Assembly: GCA_037013495.1 (NCBI GenBank)
Contig: CM072809.1
Location: 682,001 to 746,000 of the forward strand
DNA from: Hippophae tibetana
Taxonomy: Eukaryota; Streptophyta; Magnoliopsida; Rosales; Elaeagnaceae
DNA length: 64,000 bases
Reading direction: 5' to 3'
Below the pieces are notes generated by a model. That model did not search any database. It saw only the letters and a list, made by a program, of their open reading frames with translations, and was not told where the DNA came from. Of the stretch, positions 40,791 to 53,439 are shown one piece after another. Position numbers and translations under genes: made by a program. Each line of letters starts with the position of its first letter. Positions within the stretch are counted from its first letter, which is position 1.

Positions 40791-43700
40791 ATTTGTCAAC
40801 CCAACCACAACTATGAAAATGTAACTCTTTTTTAATGTTTTTCAATTGAAAATCAAATTTTTAGAGAAAAATGAATCTTTAATTGTCAAATTCCAAACCT
40901 TACAAAAAAATTAATTAGTTTGTGATGGAATAGTAATATATAATCTTATACCATATTGATTCATTTTTTACTAATTCGATGGATAAAATTCCTTCAGAGA
41001 AAATTATCTTTTATGCACTTTTTCTTTTTAACAAAATTATTGGTCTTTTATATGCTCAGTTTTGTCAAGTTGCAAGTATTATACTCTAATTGTATTACAT
41101 GTCATGATAAAAAAAATCCATATGCATGCAACCACAGGGAAACTTTATAGAAAATTTTATAACTTTACTATGCTTGTTACGTTTGTTAATTACGTGTTGT
41201 AGCTTGATGTTTGAATGAGAAGAAAGATCGTTAGATGTGCCTGAAAATAACATTTTTTTTTTTTGTACACTTGTATAAAGAAATTTGTCATTTCAAATAT
41301 CCTTCAACCAGCGACTTACAAGTAGAATTTTTCTATCATGACATGTAAGCAACTTTGAGAACATCTTTTAACTATATATTATTACAATTCTACCCAAATT
41401 CTTTGGAACAATAGAACACACTTTGCTTATCCTTTGTAATTTCACCTCATAGTTGTGGACAACTTCTATGCATTTTCAAAATCATCCAATGGGTGAAGGA
41501 ACACTAATTATATATAAACTTGCATTCACTTTTAAAATCACATCTTTCAAATTATATTACATGTAAGTATTATTAGAAAAATGAATTATTTCTTTAATTT
41601 TTATATGTAGTACAAAATAAAATGGGCAGGTTATTACCACAACTTATTTTATTTATTACTTTCACATTGCATTTAATGTTAATGTTTTAAATTGACACAA
41701 ATATTTCTTTGTTTTTATTACATTTTTTCTATGCTAATTCAATTAATTTTAAGTAATTTTCACCGGTTTTTAAAATTCGTACTAAATATAGCGTGAAACT
41801 AACAAAATAAAATTTGACAATAACTCTATCCTATAAAATTTGTGAATAAAAAAATAAATATAAATTTATGTTACATTAATATCTTTTTACCGTTCTTTAT
41901 AATTTTACTATAACTTATTAATTAGGGACGGTTTTACTAGGATCTTGATCAATATATATCAGGTATTAATTATATATTATTAGAGTAAGTGATATGGTAT
42001 TTTAAAAGCTATAAGGTTTTTTATGTTTAAGAATTATATTTATTTTTGTTTAATAATTTTAATTATTAATGTATTTAGATATAATTTTTTATTTAGATTA
42101 TAATTTTAATCTTTAATAAAATTTTATTTAAAAAAAAGGAAAAAAAATCATATTCCTTGATGATTTAATAAAGCAATGGGTGGTTATTTCTTTTCATAAA
42201 ACTTATTATACTTATTTTGTATCTTATTTGTCTCAATATCATAACTTCCGCCCTGAAATTTTTAAACCCAAAAAACAAATTATGCGTTATATTTTAAAAT
42301 GTGCCCTTTTATATTATAAAAATACATTAATAAAGTGTTTTATATGTCATTTTTTTACAAATAAATCACTTTAGTTATTTTCTTTTTAAATAACTCACCC
42401 TAAGTCACTTTATTTTTAAAAATGAATAAATTTATGTCAATTTATATTATTATATCTAAATTTAAAAAAAAGTATTTAAATGAGAAGAAGAATTGATGGA
42501 AATCAACTAATCATTTTAATTTCCTATAAATTTTTTTAAAACTCTTTTTTTTTACATAAATTCATGTAGTGACTTTGTTATTCGTTATTTAAAGTAAATT
42601 TGTTATTTTTTGAAATCAAAATGACTTTGGATGAGCTACTCAAAAGAAAAATAGCTAAAGTGATCAATTTGAAAAAGAATGTAACTTATGATGCACTTCA
42701 TTCGAAATACATAATAGTATTTATCTAGTAAGTTTATTATTTGATTTTTTTATCATTTTATTATACTAAGTACTCATTAAATATTCTTCTTATATTTATC
42801 AATTTATTTTAACGTTATACATTTTTATTAATTGAACTCCAATAAAGTGTTAAAAAAAGTGTTATTATAAATTTTACTATTTCAATTTTGATATCCTAAG
42901 TATCATTTATTAAAAATGTTATCATTTTTGTTTCTTATAGAATTTAGGTATTCCTTGTTATATCATAAATAATTATATAATTATTTTTTGTTATTTATAT
43001 TATATAATATTGCTAGTATTTTTCACATCCTTGGATCTTTTACATTCTTATTAATTTTTATGTTATTTAAATAATTTTTTTAATTTTCTTTATCAGTTAC
43101 ATAAATATTGAATTATGTTATTCAATCTTATTAAAACTTAATTTGGCTAGTTTTAAGTTTTTCTTTAAATTGAATAAAAATACATATTTAACATATAATA
43201 TTAATGGTCTACTATTTAAAAATATTGAAATTTGTTATATTTTTGCAGCATATCCACAAATTTTTCATATTATTTTCTAATGACTCCATTGAAGAAATCA
43301 TGCATTGTACCATTGTCATTCACGCCTATGTCAAAATCAATAATTTTTACTATTTAATTTACAAGCAATACCCGTCTTGAATATCAGTATTCCTTGATAC
43401 ATCCTTTTAACATCAACTATATTCAATTCAAGTTGTTCGAATAAGTAAAAAATCTTATCAATTAGATCAATAAAAACCTAATCATTAGATATGTATTATT
43501 ATTAGATAATATCTATAAAGAGATAAATAATTAATAATTATTAATTTATTATTTAAAAGAAATAATTATATAGTGATAATATTGATGATACAATAAATCT
43601 ATTAACATGAATAAGATATGCACATTAAGTTACTCATACTCCTTATATATATCACACAACATAATTAATAAATATTTAACACATATCTCTATGAGATATA

Positions 43701-46700
43701 ACAGCATCCATGAATACTATTTTATGTTAATCACATATTGAGACCAACATTTACTCTTTATTTTACAATCTCATCATTATTGCTTTGAGCATGTATGGTC
43801 AAAAACCATTATTATTAGTGGTAGGAAGTCATAACGAGTTTCTATATTTTGCATATTTATAGGAGACATTCATTTTTAATATTAACAAAAATTGATATAT
43901 ATATATATATATATATAGTTATTTGCATATTATTTTTTGTTGGTTTCACGTCATAATTAATATAAATTATATGAATTTACAAAAACATCCTTTTAGCTTT
44001 TAATACATTTTTTTCATGCCAATTAAATTACTTTTAATGTTATTTTTGATAATTTTTAAAATTTAAATTAAATAAGTTATGAAACCAACAAAAATTAATA
44101 AAATAGATTCTTATATGCTAAATTATTTATTATTTATAGAGTATGTTATTACGTGGTAATTGAATCATATATTTTGGATGAATCACACGGATTGTAAGTA
44201 GAGTTAGAAACATTGCATAAATGTTAGTGTTGAACCTGTTGGTTATTATTACATTTAAAAGTGTACGAAACACAGTAGATTAAGAGAGAATTAATGCTAA
44301 TTTTTCGCTTAAGAGGTTGGTCTGATTGGTTGGAAAGGAAGGTTTGCTTAGATTACTGCTTGCTGTTAATGGCAATCAAGAAATCTCCATTATTAATTAC
44401 ACACGGAGAGGCATTTAATATATCGGGTTTCGCAATCTTGAGTAGTGCACTGCATTTTAGTTTAACCATTAACGCAAGCATCTGATCTGGAACTAGCTAG
44501 CTAGCCAGCTACTTATCCTACAAAATTAGCAAAGTTTAATGCTTTGCAAATCTTCGCATTATTTAGCGGGATTAGGAGCCTCTTATGAAAATTTGCACTT
44601 CTTCTTGTTACCTTCCCTTCCTTTAATTTATAGTCAGGTGGCACAAATTTAATTGCAATTTATTAGGGATCACATGTTAAGCATGAATAATTACTTATAG
44701 TTTAGATGTAATTGATATTTTCATAATAATAAATATTATTTTCAGAATAAACTATATACTTTTAAAAAAATTATTGTTCTACAAGTAAGACTAACATAAT
44801 TTAATTAAATTAATCTATATCTTCCAAAAATATATGATCAAATTTTGCAAATTAATTTCATTCTTTTTCCCATATTCAAAGATTGAGTATTAGTTGAATT
44901 AAAAATTATCGACCAAAAATCTTTTAGTATATTAATAATAATTATTAGAAATTGATATTTTTAAATCAAAAAATATTTATGTCAAAATAATTAAAAATTT
45001 ATGCTCGCAATTTAATGATTAAGTGTTATTAAAAATATAAATTTTGTTCTATCAATAACAAAAATATTTTTACAATATAACTATCCTAATTCTTTTATAC
45101 TTTTCTAGAGAAAATATTGATTTCATTCTCCAACCATGATTATCTTTGTGGAAAAAATAAGTTAGATATTCAAAACTATTATTTATTTTTCCACATTTAG
45201 CATAATTGAGCAAATATACTGTTAAGGATACTAAGAATAATGTACGTGCATGGCTAATTTATTTGAGATTTTCATTTTTCTTCCTTCTTATTTTTATGTT
45301 ATAATCAATACCGAATAATAAATTACTTACATGTGCAGTCAATTAATAATCAATAAAAAAATAAAAAATACTTCTAGTTTCATCGATATGATCAAATTTT
45401 TAGATTACTTTTACCAAACAGTTAATTATGTAGAAAATTTCAATACTTTAAATAAAATTGAAATACCTTTTAGTCGACATAATCTTAAATGGAAGTAAGG
45501 TAATTTATGAATTAATTTAATTAATTGAACTGAATAATAATCTAATTAAATTTAAATTAACTTAAATAACTCTGAAAAAAAAATCGAATTGGATTAATCA
45601 GAGTTCGAGTCAAACTATTAGTTCAAAATTAAAAAAAAACATTATAAAATGTAAACGTTACGAACTTACACTCTACATCAAAAACTTAAAATTAGTTAAA
45701 CATATTTATTCTTAATTCTTAACTCAAGGAGTTTCACTCCCTTATTTCTGTACTTCTCCATCAATTAAAAGTAGTCTTAAGTCCACTAGTATTTCATTCT
45801 CTCTAGTCGCATCTCTACGTCTATTGAAGCAGTTTAAAATATTTTCGTGAATATGATTTTCTTTTGTATGATTATTATATAGTTTAATTTAATACACTAA
45901 TAAAGCTTTATATACATGTGTTCAATTTTGGAGGAAAATATTTGCTTAAAGTTCTTATATATTTCTTCGTTTGGTGGTTGTAAAGAATTCTATTGAGATT
46001 TGAAACTCTTATTCAAATTATGAATCTTCATGAACACGATAATCTTTGATTTTCTTATGAGAGGAGTTTAATGGTGTTTATTTTTGTCAAATTTATTTAT
46101 AAATTGACTTCTTGTTTTAAGAATTAACTTGTTTTAGTTTATATTTATTAGTATTATTATTTTGCAATTAACTAGTTATTTTAATATGTGTGCAATGAGT
46201 TGTATTATCTAAGTGATCTTTATTATATACTTATTATAATTTATTTAAAATACAAGTTATTGTACTCATTTTGGGTGATTTATGTAACAATGTTTTAGTT
46301 AATAAATTTTAATCATTAAACATATTTTTTATTTATAAAGAATAAGTTCAATTACTTAAACAAATACACAATTAAAAACTAAGTTTAATTTGGGCCATTT
46401 TAGGCCAATTTTTAAATTTTGGTTCATTTTTACTAACTAAAATCAAATTTAAATTAAATTAGAATTGTATCCATTTTAATTAAATTAATTAGTTTCTAGA
46501 TTAAATGAGATTGATATTTGGATGGAGTTGCAAATTGATCGAGAACAAGTATAGAAATTTTATATGTAACAAACATTAGTTTTAAGTGATATAATTCAAA
46601 AATTAATTGGTTAATATACTTCTTTTACATCAAATTGTTACTTAATAATAAAGTATTTAACATGTAATAATTATACAATATAATTAAGCTCACCTCTTTA

Positions 46701-47793
46701 AACCAATTATTGAATGCTACATAAACAATAGATTTATGCAAGGATGAAAATGTTCCAATATTATCGAGATCACACAATATCATTATATTTTTTACTTTTT
46801 TTTTGCATATCCTGACTTTAAAACATAATATTCATAATTTTTGGTTAAATTAATGTAAAATTATTGAAAAAATGTAAACAAACTAACGTTTAAATATTAG
46901 TTAAAATATTGGTACAGTTAAATTGTCATTTTTGACAAAAAGTATAATTGAGAATGTAATTGAATGTTTTCACCAAATTAAACAATATTATAAGAATTTA
47001 AAAATATATATATTAATTAAAACATTAATTTAAAATATAAACAATTGAATGTTTTCACCAAATTAAACAATATTATAAGAATCTAAAATTTCTGTAAAAT
47101 TGACAATTTCTTCAATACTTTAGTTAAAATTATATTTGGATTCAACACATAAAAACTTAAAAATAATAATAATTAAAAAGTAACCAATCAATAAGGCTTC
47201 ATTTTAATCCATATATAATGGTTTTACAAAACTGTCAAGAAATGCAGAAGAATATACATTAAATACACAAACGGGATAATATAAAGAGGGGAAACTAGCT
47301 ACCTAGTTGTTAGCCATCCACTAATTAATCCTAAGATCATAAAAGATAATAAAAGCTTACATGCATATACCCCAAGACGAACAATAAATTAAGTTTAAAA
47401 AAAAACATCGGGTTACTAGCCAGGGTAGTTTTCCTTTGGTTAAAAAATCATGGCTATTGAATGGGTTTGTTTTTGAGAGGGGTCAGATCAACAAGAAGAA
47501 AGGCAATGTAAAATCCATATCATGGTATTTTTTTCTTCTTGGCACATGTCCACGTTTAATCATTCCTCAGATCGAGCTTAGCAATCCTTTTTTATAAATC
47601 AAGCAGGCAGTTTTTGGTGTAGTTTCTGTGATTTGAAGAAAAGAGGTGCCGCAAGCCTAGATGAACCAACAGTTTAGCAATTGAAACAGCTAACAAAAGG
47701 TATGATAGGAATACACTCTGCTGCTCACACACTGGATACCTGCTGGCTCATGGGATGAATATAAGAATTGATGGAGAAAACAATTGGATAAAA
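40791..47793. other. AT-rich intergenic region, no confident gene
   Basis: No frame on either strand shows family similarity. Short open stretches near 40956, 42180 and 44294 have chance-like composition or lack context. The patch at 44290-44500 is more balanced in composition than its surroundings but unrecognised. A TA tract lies at about 43891-43918. The last 500 bases before 47794 probably include the 3'UTR of the P450 gene. Confidence 0.6.
46958..47082. repeat. Two 40-bp direct repeats spaced 85 bp apart
   Basis: The phrase starting AATTGAATGTTTTCACCAAA occurs at 46958 and again at 47043 with no difference over 40 bases. The 45 bases between are not repeated. It may be a segmental duplication or an insertion between duplicated ends. 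Confidence 0.85.
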
Positions 47794-49048
47794 TCAAGAC
47801 CCTTGATCTTGATGATCTGTGGGATAAGACAAACGTTGGAAAATTACAGGTGCACCATATTGTGGGTAAAGGAGCATGAGGACAGTTGGCGCATGCTGAT
47901 AGGACGGTGAAAGACGAAACGAGAAACGCTGGAGTATAATAGCTAGCGCCAATTTAGCTTGCAAGAGGGCTAAGTTTTGCCCGATGCATGAACGGACCCC
48001 AAGTCCAAATGGTATAAATGCAACTGGGTGCTTGGCGGCTCGAGCCACGCCATCAGCAAAACGTGCCGGATTGAATTCATTGACGTCGTTTCCCCATGTT
48101 GATATATCATGATGGACGGCTAAGATTGGAATCAAAAGCTCGGTCCCACGTGGGATCGTGTACCCACCAAGCTCCAAGTCAGTTTTGGCACGTCTGATCG
48201 TAGCTACTGTTGGTGGATACAAACGTAGGGACTCATTTAGAATATTGCTCAGCTGCACAAAAAGATAGAAAAGTGGAAGAGTTAAATGACGAAAATGTCC
48301 TTAAGCATAAAATTATGTAATACATTTAAGTGTATTTTTATTAATTATTATATTATTAGATAAAAAAATTCTTAATAAATTATTTTGTGATATCTTAATA
48401 TACATACATATTTTTCCTCATAAAGAAATTGGGAGTTGCAGCACAAAATAATGAAACTGTCACTGGCAGTAGTGTTTTTGTATCAGAAAAAAAAAGTAAC
48501 AATAAAGCAAAAGGTGGCAGTTTTAGTTTCACTCAGGAAACCAACATGTACTAACAGACAAATCATTGGAGGAGGATTTTCTGTGTCTTTTATAACAATA
48601 ATAAAAAAATTAATAATTTAAAGAAAGAAAAAAGAGGAAAAGAAAAGGCTTTATACCGTCTTAAGCTTCACAATATCTTCTTTGGAGGGTATGTCACGTG
48701 ATCCACAAACCCTTAAAAGTTCGTCACGTGCTTGTACTTGCCATTGAGGATGCATAGCCAAAAGAATTGTAGTCCACGTTAGCAAATTGGAAGTGGTGTG
48801 TTTACCGGCAAAGAAAAAGCTCTTGCACTCTTCCACTATGTCGTGTACTGTGATATTTGAGGAATTCATCGATGCCTGAATCATCAGGCCAAGTAAGTCC
48901 TTTGGAGTACTATTTTCAACCAACTCTTCATCAATTCTTGAATTTGAATTCTCTTTGCGTCTATCTATAAGCTTCATAAGAGACTGCTTTATTTCCTTAT
49001 CCAATTTCCAAGATATTATGTTTGTTTGTGTTGGTAGAAACCTGTACG

Positions 49049-49101
<53 letters not shown>

Positions 49102-51139
49102 AATCACATTTATTATATAACAATTGATTGTTATTAACCAGTTGATTATATTTAATGAAAAACATGTTAATTGTAATTATGAGATATTTATGGTTTAAAG
49201 TAATTTTTAAAAAGAAAACAGAAATAAAATGTTGGTTTCAAAACTAAGGAATTACCTGTAACCGGGAATGAAAACCTTTTGAAAAGCCTCAGCAGCAAGA
49301 ACCATTAGTTGAGTTTGAAGGGTAAAAATGGTTTTTCCATCTTCATAGCTGGCTCCAAAAGCGGTACGAGTAATGACATCTTCGGTGAGAGTTTGGAACC
49401 ATTCGGATACTTCAATTTCTACCTCCCCAGATTTGGACATTGTTAATGACCACTTGTCTAACATTTCAACTAAGCTTTTTGCCATTACTGGAATTAACAA
49501 CTGTATATAGAAATAGATCAATAACCTAGTTTAATTATTATAACATATATAACTTTAAAAACTATTTAAAAATTAAAATGAATTTTATTCCAAATTTGGA
49601 ATAAATAAAAAGCTGCATGCTTAATTTAATTACTTTGAGATTTTCCAGGTGAAAGGTTGGAGTGATGATTTTCCGATGGTGAGCCCATTTTTCTCCTTTG
49701 AGACTTAGAAGACCATCACCTTCTAGCTGTTTAACAAGTGGGTGAGCCTCATTTTTTTCATAGAATTCCGACTTGGATGTGAAAATTTCACGAATGAGGT
49801 CAGGATCCGAAACTATGAGTCTGGCCGTCGGTCCGAACCATACAATAAATGTACAACCTGTCATAATATCAATGATTAACTAATAATAAATTCATTTGGA
49901 GTGAGTTTATTTTTTGTGCATGATAGCTAAGATATTAATTTTATTTCAATTATTTTTAAATAATCACACACATAATTAAAACTCAAAACTTAAACATTTC
50001 ATATAATTAAGTGATTGGTATTATTGGTTTAGAATTTTATTTGAAACTTTTAAGATAAATAGATAGTACTTGTTTTTAAACGGATATGAAGGAAACAAAA
50101 AGAGGAAACTTTATACAATAATATTAACCAAGTGAGGAAGGAACAGAAAATTAATTTTGGTGACCATTAAATTCAAAATGAGATTAATTGGATAATGTAG
50201 ACCCTACTAGAGAGAAAGAGAAGAGAGAGAAACAATGGAAAGTATATAGGAAGAAGACAATTCAAAGTATTAATATTAACAGACACTTATTATAACTTCA
50301 TTATGAGTACTCAAATCCCCAATGAAAAAAAAGAGTAACAAGACATGGATATAAAATTGATGTATCACTACTAAATCATGAAAGCCTCACTGCCTAGATC
50401 ATTGCTTTTATCTTTTCCAATTTTGATTGAATTTCAAAATGAATACAAAAAGAAATTGATAGAGACTTGGTAACAAAGGCAAATTTTGAAATGTGAGAGA
50501 AAGTGAGAAAGAGCTAAATAATAATAAGGGTGTGAAAGAAGAGTCCAAAATCTAAACTTCAACTCTACATCCAACTCAGAAAAGCCTGAGAAAAGTCTTA
50601 AAAAGAACTAATCAAAAACTAAAAAAAAAGCACTTTTGAATAACCATATGAGTCTTGATCACCAAAAAAAAATATTAGAAAAATGTTCAGAAAAGCAAAT
50701 TCAAATAAATTGAGGGTGATATGTAAACAAGTAATAAAATCAATATAACCATTCACCATCTTGAATCAAAACCAGTAATAAAAACTTTAAATTAAAAAGA
50801 ATAAAAAAACAGAGCCCAAAAAAAAGAGAGAGAAAAACAGAGTAGGGAAAAATAGATACCATAGATTTTTTTCCAGTGATGATAGAAAGAGAGAACTCTA
50901 GGAAGAATGTTGTGAGAGAAAGGCATAGGTTGAGAAGAAGCTTTGAGCATCATTCCAACAAGTTCTTTAACATTTCCAATAAAGAAACGATAAGGAGGAC
51001 CTCTGATTCCTTGTTTGGAGAAATGTTGTTCAATTCCTCTTGGTCTCCACCAAAGCATAACTAGCAACTTCATCACAATAACTAAAAGAAACAAAACAAT
51101 GGATAAAAGTTTAAGGCAAGACAATAGCTCTTGTTCCAT
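47794..51139 (-). CDS. CYP734A: Cytochrome P450, CYP734A type (brassinosteroid C-26 hydroxylase)
   Basis: Five minus-strand exons join in phase: 51139-50860, 49857-49634, 49500-49256, 49041-48657, 48252-47794, giving 530 residues, the usual family length. CYP734A enzymes (Arabidopsis BAS1/CYP734A1) inactivate castasterone and brassinolide by C-26 hydroxylation and sit in the endoplasmic reticulum membrane. Residues 7-30 or so form the N-terminal anchor, followed by WWRPRGIEQHFSKQGIRGPPY, nearly the same as BAS1. The I-helix oxygen-binding motif AGKHTT is at 328-333, the ExxR motif at 385-388, FNPARF at 438-443, and the heme loop FGLGVRSCIG carries its cysteine at 467. All splice sites are GT-AG and the gene looks intact. 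Introns are 1002, 133, 214 and 404 nt. Upstream are a TATA element and GA-rich repeats. The exact member within CYP734A cannot be fixed. Confidence 0.95.
49053..49096. repeat. TA dinucleotide microsatellite in CYP734A intron 3
   Basis: Twenty-two uninterrupted TA units lie near the acceptor end of the third intron of the P450 gene. Length variation is expected at such a repeat. Confidence 0.95.
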
Positions 51140-51183
51140 AGTGTCTGATTTATGAGTAGAAGTTGAGTTTCTTTGGATGCTGA

Positions 51184-51208
51184 CTTAGCTATATAGCTAA
51201 TTATAGAG
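51184..51208 (-). promoter_or_regulatory. TATA-like region of the CYP734A promoter
   Basis: Read on the minus strand, CTATAATTAGCTATATAGCT lies about 50-65 bases before the start codon. This implies a short 5'UTR. The placement is an inference from sequence alone. Confidence 0.4.
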
Positions 51209-51336
51209 AGCTAGTTTTGTTTTAGTGCGGAGCAGAGCAGATTTTCTTTTTGTTTTTTTTGCTTCTTATCTGTTTTGCTTGTGTTGGTTGTGTCTTGGCT
51301 TTTTAATACTACGAAAGACAGTGTGAGAATAAGAGA

Positions 51337-51425
51337 GAGAAAAATAAGAGATTTTTATTTTTATTTTTTGAGCAGAGAGAGAGAGAGATAGAGAAAAATA
51401 AGAGATTTTTATTTTTATTTTTTTG

Positions 51426-51457
<32 letters not shown>
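51337..51457. repeat. 54-bp tandem duplication and GA tract upstream of CYP734A
   Basis: A unit starting GAGAAAAATAAGAG at 51337 is repeated from 51391 with few changes; each copy ends in a GA run. The second runs into a long GA tract at about 51429-51457. It lies roughly 200-320 bases before the P450 start codon. GA/CT repeats are known binding sites of plant BASIC PENTACYSTEINE factors, so a regulatory role is possible. Confidence 0.8.
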
Positions 51458-51462
<5 letters not shown>

Positions 51463-52875
51463 GCTTAGCAAGGCCAACGGCGTAGGGACCGCCATTGGAA
51501 TTCTACGAGTCAACGAGTGTGGTATATTTTGTTTTTTTATTTAAGACGATCTTGCCCTTGATTTTTCTTATTTATATTATGTATACCCTTATTTAACTTA
51601 ATTCTCAATATGTTATTGTATATTTATTTATACTTATGTTAAAAATAGTTTGTGAAAATGGGTTTTATGAAAAATTATTTTCTAAACAAATAACATAATT
51701 TACATTAAAAATGTATTTGAAACACTTCTAGCAAATATTTTTATGGTTAGATCAAAAAGTATTTTTAGATGGTTTTAGAAAAAGAAGGATAGATATAAGG
51801 ATACACTAATTTTAATTTATAAATAAAGTTGGCCCTTGTATTTTTTATTTGTATTATCTCTATCCTTTATTACCTTATTCTTGGTTTTCCAAGTTTATAA
51901 TGAAAACTTTATTTCTCCTTACACTTATAAAATTAAATAGCATTTCTATTGGCAACTACAATTTTTTGAAATAATATTTTATTAATAAAATAGGAAATTC
52001 TTATAAAATATTCGGATTATCATATTATTTTGGCATTATAATTCAAAGATTAGTGTATACTGTATCGTTGTATTTCTTTTTTTTTTTTTTTTTGCAACAT
52101 TTTGATTTCTTGTTTGTTTTGTTTTATATAATATTTCCTTTGCTTGCCTCCTTTTTTTTTTTTTTTTGGTTTCTTTCTTTTGGTAAAGTCTTTTGTTCGT
52201 TGTACATTATTAATAAATAAATATACCAGGAAATATAATGAGATTCTACTTAGTTAATCCTTCTATATTCTTTCCTTATTTAAGGAATGATTGGAGAAGA
52301 ACAGAGGAGTATGTGGTGTATTTACTAGTACTTGCTTACAATGAGAAATATCTATTCGATAATTAATAAACTCTATTTTAATTTTAATAATATTTATAAA
52401 AGACAAATTCATAATGTTCAGCATGTTTATATTTTGAGATTCAATCAAAAATTTAATGAATGATGCTTATGAATCAGGAGACTTATCATTTTTTTTCCAA
52501 TTCTCAAAGTGGAATCATATCAAAGACATTCCATTGAAAAATAATAATTTGTTATTTATTTTATAATTTATAAGTACGTTTTTTTAATTATGATTTAAAT
52601 CTACACCTTTAAATGTGAAAAGAGTAATTCTTATATATTTTCATATCACTTAATAACAAATAGTTTTATATGTATATAACAGATTTGTAACTCACTAATA
52701 TATCTATTTTTTTCATAAGTTGTCATAAATGAAATCTGTTCTTAAATAATGTAGAATATATAATAATTAACAAAAAATAATAATTTATTTTTTAAGATAT
52801 TTAACTAGAATAAGATAATATGATCTGAACATTTTAATTTTTCTAGGTGAATAACTAACTAATTTATGAGTATCA
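51458..52875. other. AT-rich spacer between CYP734A and a Copia fossil
   Basis: No coding-like frame is seen. T-runs occur at about 52077-52094 and 52152-52166. The first few hundred bases may be distal promoter of the P450 gene. Confidence 0.6.
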
Positions 52876-53439
52876 TGTGGTTATTGGATACGATAGGTAA
52901 AAAATAAAATGAATTCAAGTATAATAATGACACCGAAAATTTAACGTAATTTATCCTTTCATTTTGGCTAAATTCACGGGACAACCTCCAAAAAATATTT
53001 CTTATACTAATAAAATTAATGGGTATAAAGTAAGAGGCAATACAACAAATTGAAATAAACCCAAAATAGTGTCACACAAGTATTTCCCAAACTCACTATT
53101 TTGGCACTCATCTTTTACAAAAATATCCCAATATTTTTCTAAGATATTCTTTCTCACTTTCTTACACAACACTATTTTTCTTCAAAGGAAATTGTTCATT
53201 TGGTTTTGCTTTGCTTCTCTTCTTGTTTTGGTGTGTTGGTGTTTCTCTAAGGTAAAATTGCACATCAATGTTAGTTGCACCTACCATTTGTGGTTGCACT
53301 TACCAATTGTGGTTGCATCTACCATTTATGATTGCATCTACCATTTATGATTGCACTTACCAATTGTAGTTGCATCTACCATTTATGGTTGCACCTAACA
53401 TTTGCGTTTTCTTCCTCTTACATGTAGGAAGGACTTACA
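52876..53439 (-). repeat. 3' LTR of the Copia fossil
   Basis: It begins TGTGGTTATTGG at about 52876 and ends GGACTTACA at 53439, followed by a pyrimidine tract (CTCCCCCTTCCC) that is the complement of the polypurine tract. The left end resembles the LTR-like stretch at 56591. The LTR contains the 19-bp tandem repeats at 53274-53406. Confidence 0.75.
53274..53406. repeat. Seven 19-bp tandem repeats within a Copia LTR
   Basis: Units resembling GTTGCACCTACCATTTGTG follow one another exactly every 19 bases, seven times. Variants alternate between CTACCATTT and TTACCAATT forms. The related LTR at 2157-2570 holds only about two such units (near 2518-2552), so the array has changed in length in this copy or was reduced in the other. 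Confidence 0.9.

Noticed and set aside
44294-44485. 63-codon frame in a patch of balanced composition
   Set aside because: No family similarity and no neighbouring exon; kept only as a remark on composition.
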